From Dasyornis broadbenti (Eukaryota > Chordata > Aves > Passeriformes > Dasyornithidae): a stretch of 64,000 bases of DNA. Shown one piece after another: positions 49,666 through 61,691 of the stretch (within the stretch, counting starts at the first letter, position 1; each line of letters begins with the position of its first letter). The DNA is taken from contig VZRN01004257.1 of the NCBI GenBank assembly GCA_013397935.1, positions 1,573,553 to 1,637,552 of the forward strand, read 5' to 3'. The translations under genes and the position numbers were made by a program. The notes below the pieces were generated by a model. The model was given only the letters and a program-made list of their open reading frames with translations, searched no databases and was not told the DNA's origin.

Positions 49666-49820
49666 TGGCCTTTCCATTCACACTTTTATGCTTATCTTGA
49701 GGCTACACAACACTCACTCCTTTTTAGGCCGGACACAAAATTTACAGACAGCCTTAATGAGTCCTGTTTATATTCAAGAGAACCTGACTCGTTCCAGCCA
49801 TATATCTTTAGAGTTCTGCG

Positions 49821-49865
49821 ATTTGTTGACGCGTGATTTGTCAGCACGTCATTTGTCACGGGCTT
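49821..49865 (+). repeat. 15-bp tandem repeat, three copies
   Basis: ATTTGT starts at 49821, 49836 and 49851, exactly 15 bases apart. The units are ATTTGTTGACGCGTG, ATTTGTCAGCACGTC and ATTTGTCACGGGCTT. In the plus frame at 49688-49897 this gives the pentapeptide-like series DLLTR, DLSAR, HLSRA. No known protein is recognised, so it is called as a diverged minisatellite. It is CpG-rich for the neighbourhood. Confidence 0.6.
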
Positions 49866-52800
49866 GGGGGATGTCCTGGGAGAAAGACGAGGACTGAAAA
49901 CCATAACTGGCTGTGTCTAAACTCTGCTCTGTGCCCTCCTGCAGTGAAAGGCATTTCAGGCGCACAGCTCGCCTGCTTTTGGCCGCACGTCCACCGCGCA
50001 CACGTACAAACAGAGCTGTGGTGGCCCTTTCTCTATGCCTGTCATTAGATTTATTTGGGTCTGTCTGATGCTGCCTGGATGTGGGATTCCCAGCACCTGA
50101 AGGGATGTAAAATTTGCTCGTTACCTGTATTCCTTTTGTTCTGTCTTATTAAAACAGCGGTTTTACTATGCCTTGTGTTGCCAGGCATTTCTTACTGAGA
50201 TGTGGAAAACTTCTGCACCTCTTCCGTTCCTCTCATTCCCCCCCTCTCAGTGCAGAATAAAAACCAGATTTAAGGCTAAGTTTTGGGGAAAGGAATTTGC
50301 TTTTTTCCCCTCCTTTCCATTCTCCTCACCAGAGTAAGAAACCCACTGCAAACATTCACATTTTTATGCTGAAAGGCTTTATTTACCCTTCACGCAGCAG
50401 AACAGCCGCTGACGTGCGTAGGGGCAATTGCTCTCACTGCCTTCTGTCTTAATTCACCGTTTCAAAACCTTGAGGGTTTTCCTTCAGGAGTTTCCGTGCG
50501 ATGCCTTCAAGCTGAGTTTTCACCGCACCATCCTCTCTGTTCTGCAGGACAAGGCTGGGATCAGTGGCCGTACAGAACTTCCTACACATTACAGCCCTGT
50601 GCTAATTAAGCTTTACAGCCTGGTCCTCTGATGAACTTGAAGTCCATGACACAGTTGTTGCCTGAGTGCTGCACTGAAGCCCTTAAAAGGCTTTACAAAA
50701 GTCAGGTAGGCGTTAAATGATCCGCTTGCGTAACATTTTCCCCAAGTAATTTAGAAACCGATTTACATCACAACTGGGGTACTGTATGTCAACAAAACTA
50801 CAATTTTGTGGGGCCCAAATGGTGTAATTTGTGATACTGAGGAAGCTTTATGATAATGGCATTCCAAAACATCTTAAATTAGGCAGCTACAAGTCACTGG
50901 TTACTCTGAACATCTGAATTTAAGTGATTTCATTAAGCCTAATATAAAAAGACCCTGCCAAATTAATCTCCTCTCAGATGCCAAAATGGAAAGTTTTAGG
51001 AATAATATTTTTAAATACAGATGATTATACTTAAAACAATTAAAGCCATCTCACAGCTCGTTCATTTTAAAGACCTTGAAATCATTGCAGTCTTGAATCT
51101 AATTTTAAACTTGCAAGCATCACTGAGGTGACTTGAAGTGTTTAATGCAATACATATGGGATGGTAACGTTGATAACTTCCCCTGGCCTAAACTGAAAAC
51201 AAATGGGATTTTGCAAGTTGTGCCTGTAAGAACAATTCTTTCCCCTAATAACTGAAAACCAGACAAGTTTGAGAGGACGGTTATTATTTTTGTTCATTTC
51301 GTTATGAGCTGCAAAACCGAATCTGCCTTACTCTGCTACCACATTGTCCTGTCAGCAGTTATTTAACACACACTGACATTCATCCAGTGATTCTAAAGGA
51401 GAACCAGCCTTTAAGAGGATGCTTAGGGCACATCCACATCCCTAAAACTTCACAAAAACCTTATAGAAAACTCTCCCACATCCATAATATCATACTTTTT
51501 TCAAGACTGCTGTTTATTTTCAACCATTAATCCCTCTTTAATCCCTGTAATTAGAAGGGATATTTGTATTTGACAGCAAGAAATTCCTCAGCCCTAAAAC
51601 ATTGCTAAGTTTAACGCTGACCATACCAAGTTTTTATTCGTGTTTCCGCTTTGAGAGTTCCTGTTCAGTGATCACAATGTGCACATTTTCACAGGTACAT
51701 ATTTCCACCTTCCTGTCCCTACTTCAAAGTACCTGTGATCACAGCTGTAAATGAAATAGTAGACAATAACTTTTAAACAACCCTTTATGTTCATGCCATG
51801 CAATAACTTCCCTGAGTAGCTTTTCACTCTTGCTCTGGTCACACATTAGGGCTGCCTGCCAAATTTATTCCTTGCTGGAAGGGAAAAAAGGCAGGAAAGA
51901 GCTTGAAGTAGGCAAGAGGAGAACTTCCACTGGTCCTATTCTCAGTGACAGCAGCCAACCAGGCAGAAAAACGGGCATGGGGAGAGGTAAAATCCTGCCC
52001 GGCACTTCCATCTGTCCCATCCTCCTTGTTCCTTCTGGGAGGCTCTGAACCGGTGGAGGGAAGAGTCCTCGTGTTCTGCTTTCCTTTTGCAGCTGCCTGA
52101 ATTACTGCAAAGATGGCAGGGGATGCAGGGACACTGCATCCACGCCGCCTTTCCACACAGCTAGAGTCCAGAATTCCTGTCTTCAGCAGTTTTGTTACCC
52201 AAAATGAAGCAGCTCGCAGTTATCAATTGTGTCTCTGTCTGCCCCTGCACTGAAGTGTCACTCCACCCTCACTTTGTGCAAACCCCAGGTTTTCAGCCTG
52301 AGAAGTTGTAAGAAATGGAAAACGCTGGCTTATCAAAAGAGCTTTAGACACAACCTTCTAACCATGTCGATTTCCTTTCTAAATATTTGTGACGTGCTTC
52401 TGAAAACAATGGTTAGGCCTAATTTTGCTTTTGAAACCGCAGTATTTTATAGAACTAAATTAACAAAATATGATTTTCCCCCCCTAACTCCCCAGTCATC
52501 ACAACACACCTAGAGTCTGAACAGCTTCCTGTAATTACAAAAATTACAGATTGCACAGCATTGTGAAATACACTGCTTTTGATCCTGACCTAATATGTAA
52601 CTTATCTTCAGTCCCGTCATGCGTCATGTGGGTGTGAATTGCTTCTATTCCACTTGCAGCCTTCAATTTAATATAACAGTAATATCTAGAAGTAATCCCT
52701 AGTATTTATCTTACTGTGGATTGTAGCTAAATCTCCTGCAACTGTATTAGTAGGTACAGTATTTTAATTTTTTGTGAAAAACAATTTCTTGTTGTCACAA

Positions 52801-53468
52801 TGTGGCTGAAAATTATTTTCTAATCTCTCTTCTCTCCAGCAGCACCCCAGGGTTGGCTGGGATTTAAAACTTAACTCTTTTATTATTGTTTTCCCTTTTA
52901 TTACAGCTTTGAAGGGGGATTTGGGTGAGGCCAAAGAATTACAAAACTTTGCTAGGAAAGTTATAACTGAGAGGAAGCATTATGAAACAAACCTGATGGC
53001 ATGGAGTTTGCTGTTTAGTTTTGTAATTCCTAATGAGAAAAACAACCGCACTCCTGCTGTAAGCGGATAAGATTCAGCCTCTGCTGCCTCTTTCTGACAA
53101 CAAAGGGAACCCAGGGGATGCAGAGCCTAAGAAGGAGTCACATTTTAGCTGTTTCAAGTGCTGGTGAGACCATTAGTATCCGTGCTTTAGCTGAACTCCC
53201 TATTTTGCTTTCAGAGCTCTGTGATGGCTGGGGTTTGAAAAATGTTTATTAATTGGCTAAATCCTGGTTTTCAGCTAAAAAGGTCTTTCTTAGCAAACAG
53301 ACACTGGTTACCCCATGGCTACTATTACTAAAGGAATTGTCCAGCTGAATGCCAGCTTTCAGATTCTCAAGGACTTCTTGAGGACTAGGTCCCAGCATTG
53401 AGTCTACCTGATATAAATATTACCTTGACAGAAGAGTTATATTCTGTCAAAGGCGTAAAGATTTATTT
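49866..53468. other. unique non-coding sequence
   Basis: No gene is recognised. A small CpG cluster lies at 49955-50010. The part 50700-51600 is AT-rich and featureless. The frames at 51830-52156 overlap on opposite strands and have no domain. Confidence 0.6.
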
Positions 53469-53501
53469 CCCTCTCCTCTCCTCTCCTCTCCTCTCCTCTC
53501 C
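53469..53501. repeat. (TCTCC)n pentanucleotide microsatellite
   Basis: Six tandem pentamers on the plus strand form a pure pyrimidine tract. Pure repeats of this length are usually polymorphic. Confidence 0.92.
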
Positions 53502-55636
53502 ATTTTCAGCAGTTCCAGCTCTTTGGAAGCTGCTGATTTGCCTCAACCCTTGTTTTCTTTGGCTGCTCTCTGTCTCTGCCCGTTGCTGGGCCCCTGTGCA
53601 GGGCATTGTGGAGTCAAGGTTCAGCCTCTCTCTGTTGTGATTTTGCTGTTCTGCTACAGAAACTGGAATCTGGGCAGAAAACATTCCCAGGACTCATCAA
53701 ATCCATTACAAAGTTTGACCCTTAATGATGTCTCCCAAGGTTTTTATCAATAATCTAATATATAAATGACCAAAATATTAAGCAAGGCTAACTCTATAAT
53801 CCAGATTTATTTACTGTGCTAACCCAGAACCTGCTAGGTTCTGTCTCATTTTCACAGCTTCTCTTTAGAGTTTCTTCTGGAAACATCTCTCTTTATAAAG
53901 TTACCCAATTATACTAAACCATCCTTTCGTACCAAGCTTTCTGGTTTTCTGAAATATTTATTATTAGAAAGTTATTACTTAACACTAGGAACTAAAGAGT
54001 TTGTTAACTTGTAATTCGACAATGTAAAAACTTCCTCTTTTTTTCCCATTACAGACTTAAAATAACTGAACCACCCATCAAGTTGTTCCAAGTCTTACAA
54101 TACAATTCATTACTGTTAATATTTTCCTGAAAGTAAGCTGCTAACTCCTTACAATGAATGCATGAAGAAACGTTTAAAAGGAAAGCCAACCCTGGCCTCA
54201 CAGGGGTGTGGCTTTCCCACTGACGCAGATCTGCCACCATGTTATGTCTACATTACTGCTGCAGAATTTGTTCCAGCAAACCCCTCCTTCCCTGCCCTGC
54301 GCACATCTTACACTCCGCCGAGAAGGCACGTGTCAATAACCAATTCGATCCAGTTCGTGGCACTACAAGTTTTTCACCGCAGAAGTGAAGAGTTTGTGCT
54401 TTGCCAAGCTGCCTGCTCTTAAGCAAATCCACTCGGACGAGCACCGCTGGAAAAATGGCGTTCTGTGAGTTGGCTTGGAGTGAGCCTGTAGAAAGCACGC
54501 TGGCTATGAATTATTAATGCAAGAAGCCAGAAGGCTTAAGAAGAAAAGCCCTGCGCTCCCCCTCTAGGAGAAGGGGAAAGGCAGCGTGGGAAGGCTTCAT
54601 TTACATAAATTATTATCCAGCACCAGTGCATTTTTCACTCAGCATTTGGCCGTGGCAAGGCTGCATTCTGAGCCTGGGAGAGAAGCTTTCGAGCAGGCAG
54701 GAGGAGGAAAAGATTGAGGAAGACACAGCCTGGGGAAAGTCATTGCCCTGAGCAAACTCGGAGCTGGGGGAATCAAAGGCAATGATCAGCTCCTCTGATG
54801 GGCTCCTGGCAGCGCCTCTGCTTTGCTCAGAGGTGTCAAACCCTCCACGAAGCCGAGGCTGCAGGACCAGATCAGCAGTGGCAGCTTGGAATAGGCGCTG
54901 GAAGCAGAGATTTGTCTGAACGTGAGCAGGGAGAAAGAGCAAAGCCAGCCCGGAGATGATCCTGACTGCTTGAATTTGTGGAAGGAGGTTTTAAAAGACG
55001 AAGGGGAGAATCTCATGAATAAGGAGATGTATTTTGGAAAGCCAAATGTTTGGTAACTGGAGCCGTGTAGCACCAGCCCTGTCTCTGTCAAACTCTTTGA
55101 ACTGTAGCTATCTTCATTCAAATAAAACATACACTTTTTTTCACTAACATGAGATCCCTTTCAGCCACCCATTTGCAAGAATTACTGAGAGAGACTGCCA
55201 GGTGTGAGGGAGAGGCAAGGGCAAACAGAGGGATCAAAACCTAGATTTCAAAAAAAAACCTATTAATTTTCCAACTTGAAATTGAAGCTTCAGTTGCATC
55301 TTTCTCACACTGTGTCCTCCTAGCTCTGCGTTTGAAAGCAATCCAGCTCACTGACATCAACATTTGGCAGCAGAAAAGGTGCAGGTGGAACCTGCGTTTA
55401 TTCGTGCATTTCCCCACATTTTACGGTGGGAAGTTACCACTCCAGTTTGCTTTGCTAGGGGTTAGCTGCAAACTTCTGGACTTTAATCCCTCTCGCTTTT
55501 TGCCTACAACAAAATTCCCGGCTAGTAAACAAGAGTTGCAGCCTTCAAAGAGAACGAGTCATTTGTGAAATAGTCAAGTTGGAAAATAATCTGGGCTCTC
55601 CTCTTTCTCTTACAGAAAAGAATGCAGAGCCACAGA
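53502..55636. other. unique non-coding sequence
   Basis: No gene is recognised. A perfect 8-base inverted repeat (CAGAACCT/AGGTTCTG, 3-base loop) lies at 53825-53843. The GC-richer part 54540-54960 has minus-strand frames of about 110 codons with no motif. Confidence 0.55.
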
Positions 55637-55666
55637 TTTTTTTTTTTTTTTTTTNNNNNNNTTTTT
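55637..55666. repeat. poly-T tract with a 7-base N gap
   Basis: Eighteen T, seven undetermined bases (55655-55661) and five more T. The true length and content are unknown. Confidence 0.95.
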
Positions 55667-55696
55667 CTTTTAAAAAAGGAATCCGCAGCGCACATA

Positions 55697-55719
55697 TTTT
55701 TTTTTTTTTTTTTTTTTTT
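55697..55719. repeat. poly-T run
   Basis: Twenty-three T, only 30 bases after the N-containing poly-T tract. Confidence 0.9.
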
Positions 55720-57659
55720 AAGACAGTCAACATTACTTTGCACGAAAAACAAGAGATTAATTTTAAAATTTTCCAGTTGTTTCTGTTTCCAGTATGTAAA
55801 TGTGAGTATTTGCAGAATTCATTATACTTCCCTAAAGGTTCTGCAAATGTTAAACTAGTATTATTCAATTATGTAAAGCAGCAGGAAAGCTTTTCTTCTT
55901 TGTGACTTGATATACATAATAGCATAAGTCAATATTCATGCTAATATTAATTGGAAAATGAATGCCATTTTATTATTGTTGTCAGAAATAATAAATATAA
56001 AACCCTGATTAAGTAGATAGACAACACTCCAGTTTCCCCACTTCACAAGATTATTTTTCAGTGTTTGTTTATACTGCAGCCAGTCATGGGTCCAAACAAC
56101 TGTGCTAGGGAGCCTTAGTAAAAACCTGGGCTAAAATGTGGGCTCCTTTTATCCCAAGAGGAAAAGTTCCGTGGGCTCCTCCTCATGAGCAAAACTCCAA
56201 TTACATTTTAAAGAACCCCTCCTTCCCTGTGCCTCAGTGGCTTTTACTCCAGCAATCCTAGCTGCCATTAAAATATGTGGACGTAGCAAAGATATTTCCT
56301 AGGGGCTTGAGGTTTTGTCTTGCCTGATAATTCTACTTCAAATGAACACACTCAGGTCGTTCAGACTCTTGCCCAAAAGTGATTATAAATTCATGCATAA
56401 ACCTGAGAACACCAAAGGAACATCACAGATAAAATTTTGGCTCTTGAAGTCTAAGCTAAGTTCTCACTCATTAAAATTAGTTTTAACTATGCAAGTTTAG
56501 AGAAGTAATAAATAATTAATAGACTTATCCACAGTGCTCTCCAAATGATTTTAAACACAAGCGTGTTCTGTTTAATCCTCAAATTATAAAATGTAAGCTA
56601 GGGATTGGTGACCCTTCACCAGGGAGCTGAGGGCTTGCCTTGCCATGAGCCTGACAGAATTTCACTGACCTGTGGGATGTTCCTGATTTTCATTATTAAA
56701 AGCAGACTCAAGGCCAAGGAATGAGGTGAAAGCTACAGCTTGGAAAAGAGTGTTAAATGGTGACATCTTGCTTCTTGACAAAGATCTTTATCTTTTGTCT
56801 TCCATCTTTTTTTTTTTTTTTTGAAATAACAGAACTCATAAGGGGTATTAAAAAAACTCCGTAAATGAAATAAATCCAGGTTTATTTCCTATTGCTGCAA
56901 TTTTGTGGTTAGAGGGAAGGATTGTTCAGAAGGCTGTTCCCTCAAAAGAAAATATTCTTAAACACCTCAATGTGCCTGAGCAGGTTCTTTTTATGTTCTT
57001 TGAGTTTTGCTGCCCGTGTATAATGCTAATTTTGCCCAATATATTCGTGATTTCAAACTGCAGCGTGACAGGCACACCTTTTATACTTCTCATGAGAAGA
57101 AATTGGTATTGATGATTGCCGTGTGCTTGTGCCTCCTGTCTGGAGGACTCTGCAAGGATTTTGTAGGACACAGTGCGGTTACGGAAGACACCGTTCAGAA
57201 AGACTGAAATCCAGTGCTCCTAAATACATTCAATTTGAAGTTATTTTTGGACAACGGAGGAACATCCAGAGACTAAAACTTAGTAATGGACGAAATGGAG
57301 TGCAGAGGTCCCAGTGCTTGGGGATTTCAAATGAAACCCAGCCAAATCTTCTTTTCTTCTGCCTCTTTATCCCTCATTAGGTGTGAGTAAGGAAGCTCTG
57401 GCAGGAGAAATCCACTGATTTTGCTTTCTTTTGCCTGAGTCACAACTGCAGAGAAGGTGCCCAGAGTTTGCAAAGGTCTGTGAAAATGGACTTCTGAATT
57501 ATTGTGAAGCGCTGTGCCAAACAAACCGAGCATTATTCAGGACTCACGTTTGGATGTGTTTGCCTAACTCCAGTTAACAGCAAAAAGCCCCACAGGCCCT
57601 TTGAATTAAGACACGAACCTTCCAATACTTTTCAGTCCAAGGTAGCCAAGATTTAAGTG
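55720..57659. other. unique non-coding sequence
   Basis: No gene is recognised. A poly-T run lies at 56807-56822. Frames at 56903-57207 overlap on both strands and are short and motif-free. Confidence 0.6.
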
Positions 57660-57870
57660 CTTCACTGCTGAGGTTGTATAACCCCCAGGAAGCTGTTGTT
57701 CATTAATGGGGATGAGGAGAATTGCCCTCTGTAATTAACACGTCTCACTGAAGACTGTATTCTTCATCACCATGGATTGTGAGAGAGCACCGCACAAAAG
57801 CAAATGTCAGCTCTTTGTGACTCAGAACTAATTAATATTTCCAAAGCCTTTAATATATCACGGAGTTAAA
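57660..57870. other. possible conserved non-coding element (enhancer-like)
   Basis: Within about 170 bases lie TCATTAATGG (about 57700), GTAATTAACA (about 57731), a SOX-type CTTTGT (57813-57818), a perfect AP-1-type TGACTCA at 57818-57824, and CTAATTAATATT (57828 on). The segment has no simple repeat. The motif cluster is seen directly; an enhancer role is inference. Confidence 0.2.
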
Positions 57871-60800
57871 ATAGGAATCTTGTCTGTCTCCGTAGTACCT
57901 TAGAAGGAAAATAAACTAACTAAGAAATCCACATGGCTTTTTTAATTAGTCAGTGAATAGAATTAAACCTTTTCCTGTATCATTTCACTGTGTCCTAAGA
58001 TGGCAGGACCTGAATACATCCACAGCAGGTGGGGATTTGCCTCTTTTTATTCACTTCTCTCAATGAAATGAAGAAAAACAGTCTCATGTAGATTTCCTTA
58101 ATATCATTTTATGTACTCCTTGTGAGGACTACATTGCAATTCTCGACCTTCCACAGAGTCTATAGGTTCATTCCGAGCTTCTCTTCTGGTGCTGAACAAA
58201 CAGATTCCTCCAACATGAAATTTGGAAAAAATTTCTGGGAGTAGTTGAGAGGCTGAAGGAGCAGCCGTGTTTTTAATGGGAAAGGAAAATAAAACAAAGC
58301 CCTAGATATTCTTCTAATGGCAGCAACAACTCCTCACCTGGCTTCAGGAGCTGTTTTTAGGTAGGCAGTGCCTCTCCCCACCAGGCTACTGAGAAAAAGA
58401 ATTTCTCTCTTAAGATTCTGCCACAGTCTCCCCATTATTTCAAGCGTTTCACATTGAAAAGACACAAAGCAAAGTATTTCAGGATGGAAGAAGTCCCACA
58501 ACAGCCTGTGCTGCAGGAGGAACACAGCTGCATCCCAGTAGGAAGGACAAGCTGTGAGCAACATGAACAAAAGCCCCTGCACTGTCCAACCTGGAGATAG
58601 AAGGGTGGGTAGGCATCAGATTTAAAAAAGGGGATTTTCAGAAATTATTTATTTTTATATGATTATTTCTATTAAGATATGATGAAATTTAACTGAAATG
58701 TACAGTGAATTCTAACAGCTGCCAGTTTCCAGAAGGGGTTCATTGGCGACATATTTTGGTATGGAAAAGGGACCTCAGCTTCACAGGAAAAACAGGGTCA
58801 TATGCCTTTCAAAGAAATGTTTTCAGCTTGGCGTGTGAACTTCCAGAAGCAGACAGAAAGTGAAAGCAGGCCAAAAGGCAGCAAAAGGTGGCAGAACAAA
58901 GCTATTGTGAGGATTGAGCAGTTAATCACCTCCCACAAGAGGCGGATAAACTCAGAAGTCAATATAGATAAGCAAGAAAGTCTTCCGGGAAACAAAGATG
59001 CGGCAACTTGTGAAATGGGCACTTGAAACTGAATTAGCCTCCCTCCAGACTTTGTCTGGAGTCGATCACTTAGCAGTGTGTGAGTCAAACCCCTACACAG
59101 CAGCTCAAAATTTGATTAACTGAGAGCGAGCCTTCCTAATGCTCGAGCCAAGGGAATCACAAGGGTGGGAGTAAAGCTACAGAAGCCTCTGCAAAAGTCT
59201 ATTACAACACATAAATTAAACAGGTCAGACCCCACTCTGACCTTCCTTCATTCCTTGCACACCTCATCCCCTAAGTTAAGATGGTTTTGCACTCATTTTC
59301 ATCGATCTCTGCGCTGCTCACCCTGGCCTTGGGGTCACCAGGGACACTGAAGGGTGAATAAAGCCCTTCCACATCACAGAGCCGCAAAGGTCATCACTGA
59401 AGAAGATGGGTCATCCCAGTGGTTAGTAAGTTTAAAAATCTATGGATTTCTCCTGCCTCGTGCTTTTCCAGCAAGTAAGCACGAGTTCCAGGAGGAGGCA
59501 CAGTTTATTGAAGGGCCTAATTGCAGGAGTAGGGGGAACAGTGGGAGCCAAAAGTGTTTTGGCTGAACAGGACTGAGGAGGATCGAGAAACTTGTGGAAA
59601 ATGAAGCCCTGGTTTACATTTGAGGGATGTATCAGGGGAAAAGTTGCACGCTTTTACAAGAGGAAACTACTGGATTAAGAGAAAAGCCGAGCAAAGATGT
59701 GTGGAAACTAATGCCAGGTTCAAAGGAAGGAGAAAACAAGAATTTATTCGCAGGTGTGCTTCCAGAAGTTGGACAGACATGAATAGCAATGAGAAAAACA
59801 GTAGGAGACACTTGACAGAAAGTTACCAGAAGCTTAGATAAGCTTGTCATTTTTCCCCCTATTTTTATCTAATTCCAGGCCTACAGACAAAGCAGGATTT
59901 GTCACCCTACAGCCCAGAGGATTGGTGAGACAGCACAATAAAGTGTGTGGGCGGAGGGACAACGGGTTTAAATGTCAGAAGTCTGTTTTCAGTTCTCCTC
60001 TCTCCCTATACAAAATCTAGCAAAACTTTATTCCAGGTTTTATAAAACAGTACTTTTCCAGCGTTATTCCTGTGATCCTCTCTTCTGTCAGCTGAGAGCA
60101 CTCAGCACAAACAGATGTCCTGTTGGCTGAACCAACACCCAACAACAGCTTGTTCAGGAAGGATTCAGAACAGGTTTCCAGCCACAAATTCAGCCCAAAA
60201 ACATTGTCTGCACGTGCAGCTCGGCCTGGAAGCTCAGGCTGCTGGTCCTGCTGGGAGGAGGAAGGGAATTACAGGGAATGGATGTGGAACAGCTTTTTCC
60301 AGAAAACGCTGGAACCTGCTCCTCCAGCAATTGTCCCTGCCATCATGAATAGGATATTTGTGTGGATAAAGATGTCTGCCTGAAGAGTGGAAATAAAGGA
60401 AGGAAAACTCACGGGAAGATTAAAAACCTGGGTCCACGTACCAAATGCAGGCTGCTCTGTCACACAGAACTGGTTTCAAGAGGAGTTTTGCTCCAGCCAC
60501 TCGACTTTCTCTGGGTGGCACGGATGAATTGTGAATTATCACCTCATCTTCCGTAATTAGCCAGACCAAACTCCTGCACTTTTCAATATTCATCCATTAT
60601 TGCTTCCACGTTGTAATGGACATATTAAATGGCAGGAAGCTGTTCCTGGTCTCAGTGCATGGAATAATTCCTTCCCACCTCCACACCGATGAGAAAATTA
60701 ACAATCGGAAATGAGGCGACTTAGAATATGTATTTCTCATGAATCACTGACAAAGTATTTGATGACCTCCTGTAAGATAAGAGGCAAGACAAAGGAGACA

Positions 60801-61055
60801 TTAGTAGATTTGTTAAAAAGGAGAATAGTTTTGGCAGAATGTAATTCTTTCCTGTTTCAGAAGTACCTATGGAGAAAAGGTTTCCCTGGAAAAGGGATGG
60901 TGCAATTCAGGCTGGAGTCTTACACAGTGTGAGGTCATTAATAGGATCACTCATTTAGGATCTACGAACATAAAGATGCCCTTCATATTGGTACTTCGCT
61001 ATCAGATCTGAGCATTTTATTGCACTGTTTAGATCATTCTGAATTTCTCCAAATT
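57871..61055. other. unique non-coding sequence
   Basis: No gene is recognised. Frames at 58334-59088 and 59165-60383 are short and occur on both strands. The GC content rises slightly around 60190-60320 without a CpG cluster. Confidence 0.6.
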
Positions 61056-61128
61056 ATTTCCTATATTTATGTATTTAGTTTTCCTTATATTCCCTATATT
61101 TCCTTATATTTATGCATTTAGCTTTCCC
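61056..61128 (+). repeat. imperfect direct duplication
   Basis: ATTTCCTATATTTATGTATT followed by TAGTTTTCC recurs about 43 bases on as ATTTCCTTATATTTATGCAT then TTAGCTTTCC. The intervening TTATATTCCCTAT echoes the same motif, so this is a degenerate local duplication. Confidence 0.7.
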
Positions 61129-61472
61129 ACTGTTGCTTTACAGTAACAATAGCAGGACATCTAGAAATAAAACTGCTGCTTTTGTACCGGGAACATGATT
61201 TATCAAAGACTGGGGTGGGGAGAAGGGCAGAGAGGAGAGGTCTAGGCCACCACAGTGTGTATTTTTACCTTTCCAGTTAGAAATTAATTTCAGCAAAAGC
61301 CAATTGTTGTCCTGAATATCATTTATCATATCATTGTTGTAGAATTCTGAAATGGAAGAAATTGTGTTTCATTTTGATTTCTGAAAATGAGAAAGGTATT
61401 AACTATCTTATTTCTCCCTCCCTCCTGAATTTTTCGTGTTTGTAATTAGATAACATGGAAAACAGAGAAAGA

Positions 61473-61516
61473 TTCTCCTTCCCTTCCATTCTCTTTCCTT
61501 TCCTTCCCTCCAGGTA
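61473..61516 (+). other. pyrimidine tract joined to CAG|GTAAAA
   Basis: About 40 bases of nearly pure pyrimidine end in CCAG and continue directly as GTAAAAATG. This is the shape of a 3' splice site fused to a 5' splice site, as in recursive splice sites of very long introns. The donor half lacks G at position +5. No transcript is known here, so function is unproven. Confidence 0.2.
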
Positions 61517-61660
61517 AAAATGTTCTGAGATTTTATGTTAGAAAAATGAAAATAGCATTTTTTGAAACTGGGTGAAACATCATTGACTGTGAATGGCTAT
61601 GGATTGACAATGGTTTTGGCTTGGTTATGTTTGGCTTTTTGTACGTGGACATAGAATTAT

Positions 61661-61691
61661 TGATGGTGGTGATGATGATGATGGTGATGAG
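61661..61691. repeat. (GAT)n-like microsatellite
   Basis: TGATGGTGGTGATGATGATG continues as ATGGTGATGAG, a GAT/GGT trinucleotide run. Confidence 0.85.

Noticed and set aside
53825..53843. Inverted repeat CAGAACCT/AGGTTCTG as a steroid-receptor site
   Set aside because: The half-site spacing does not match the 3-base spacing of glucocorticoid-type elements.
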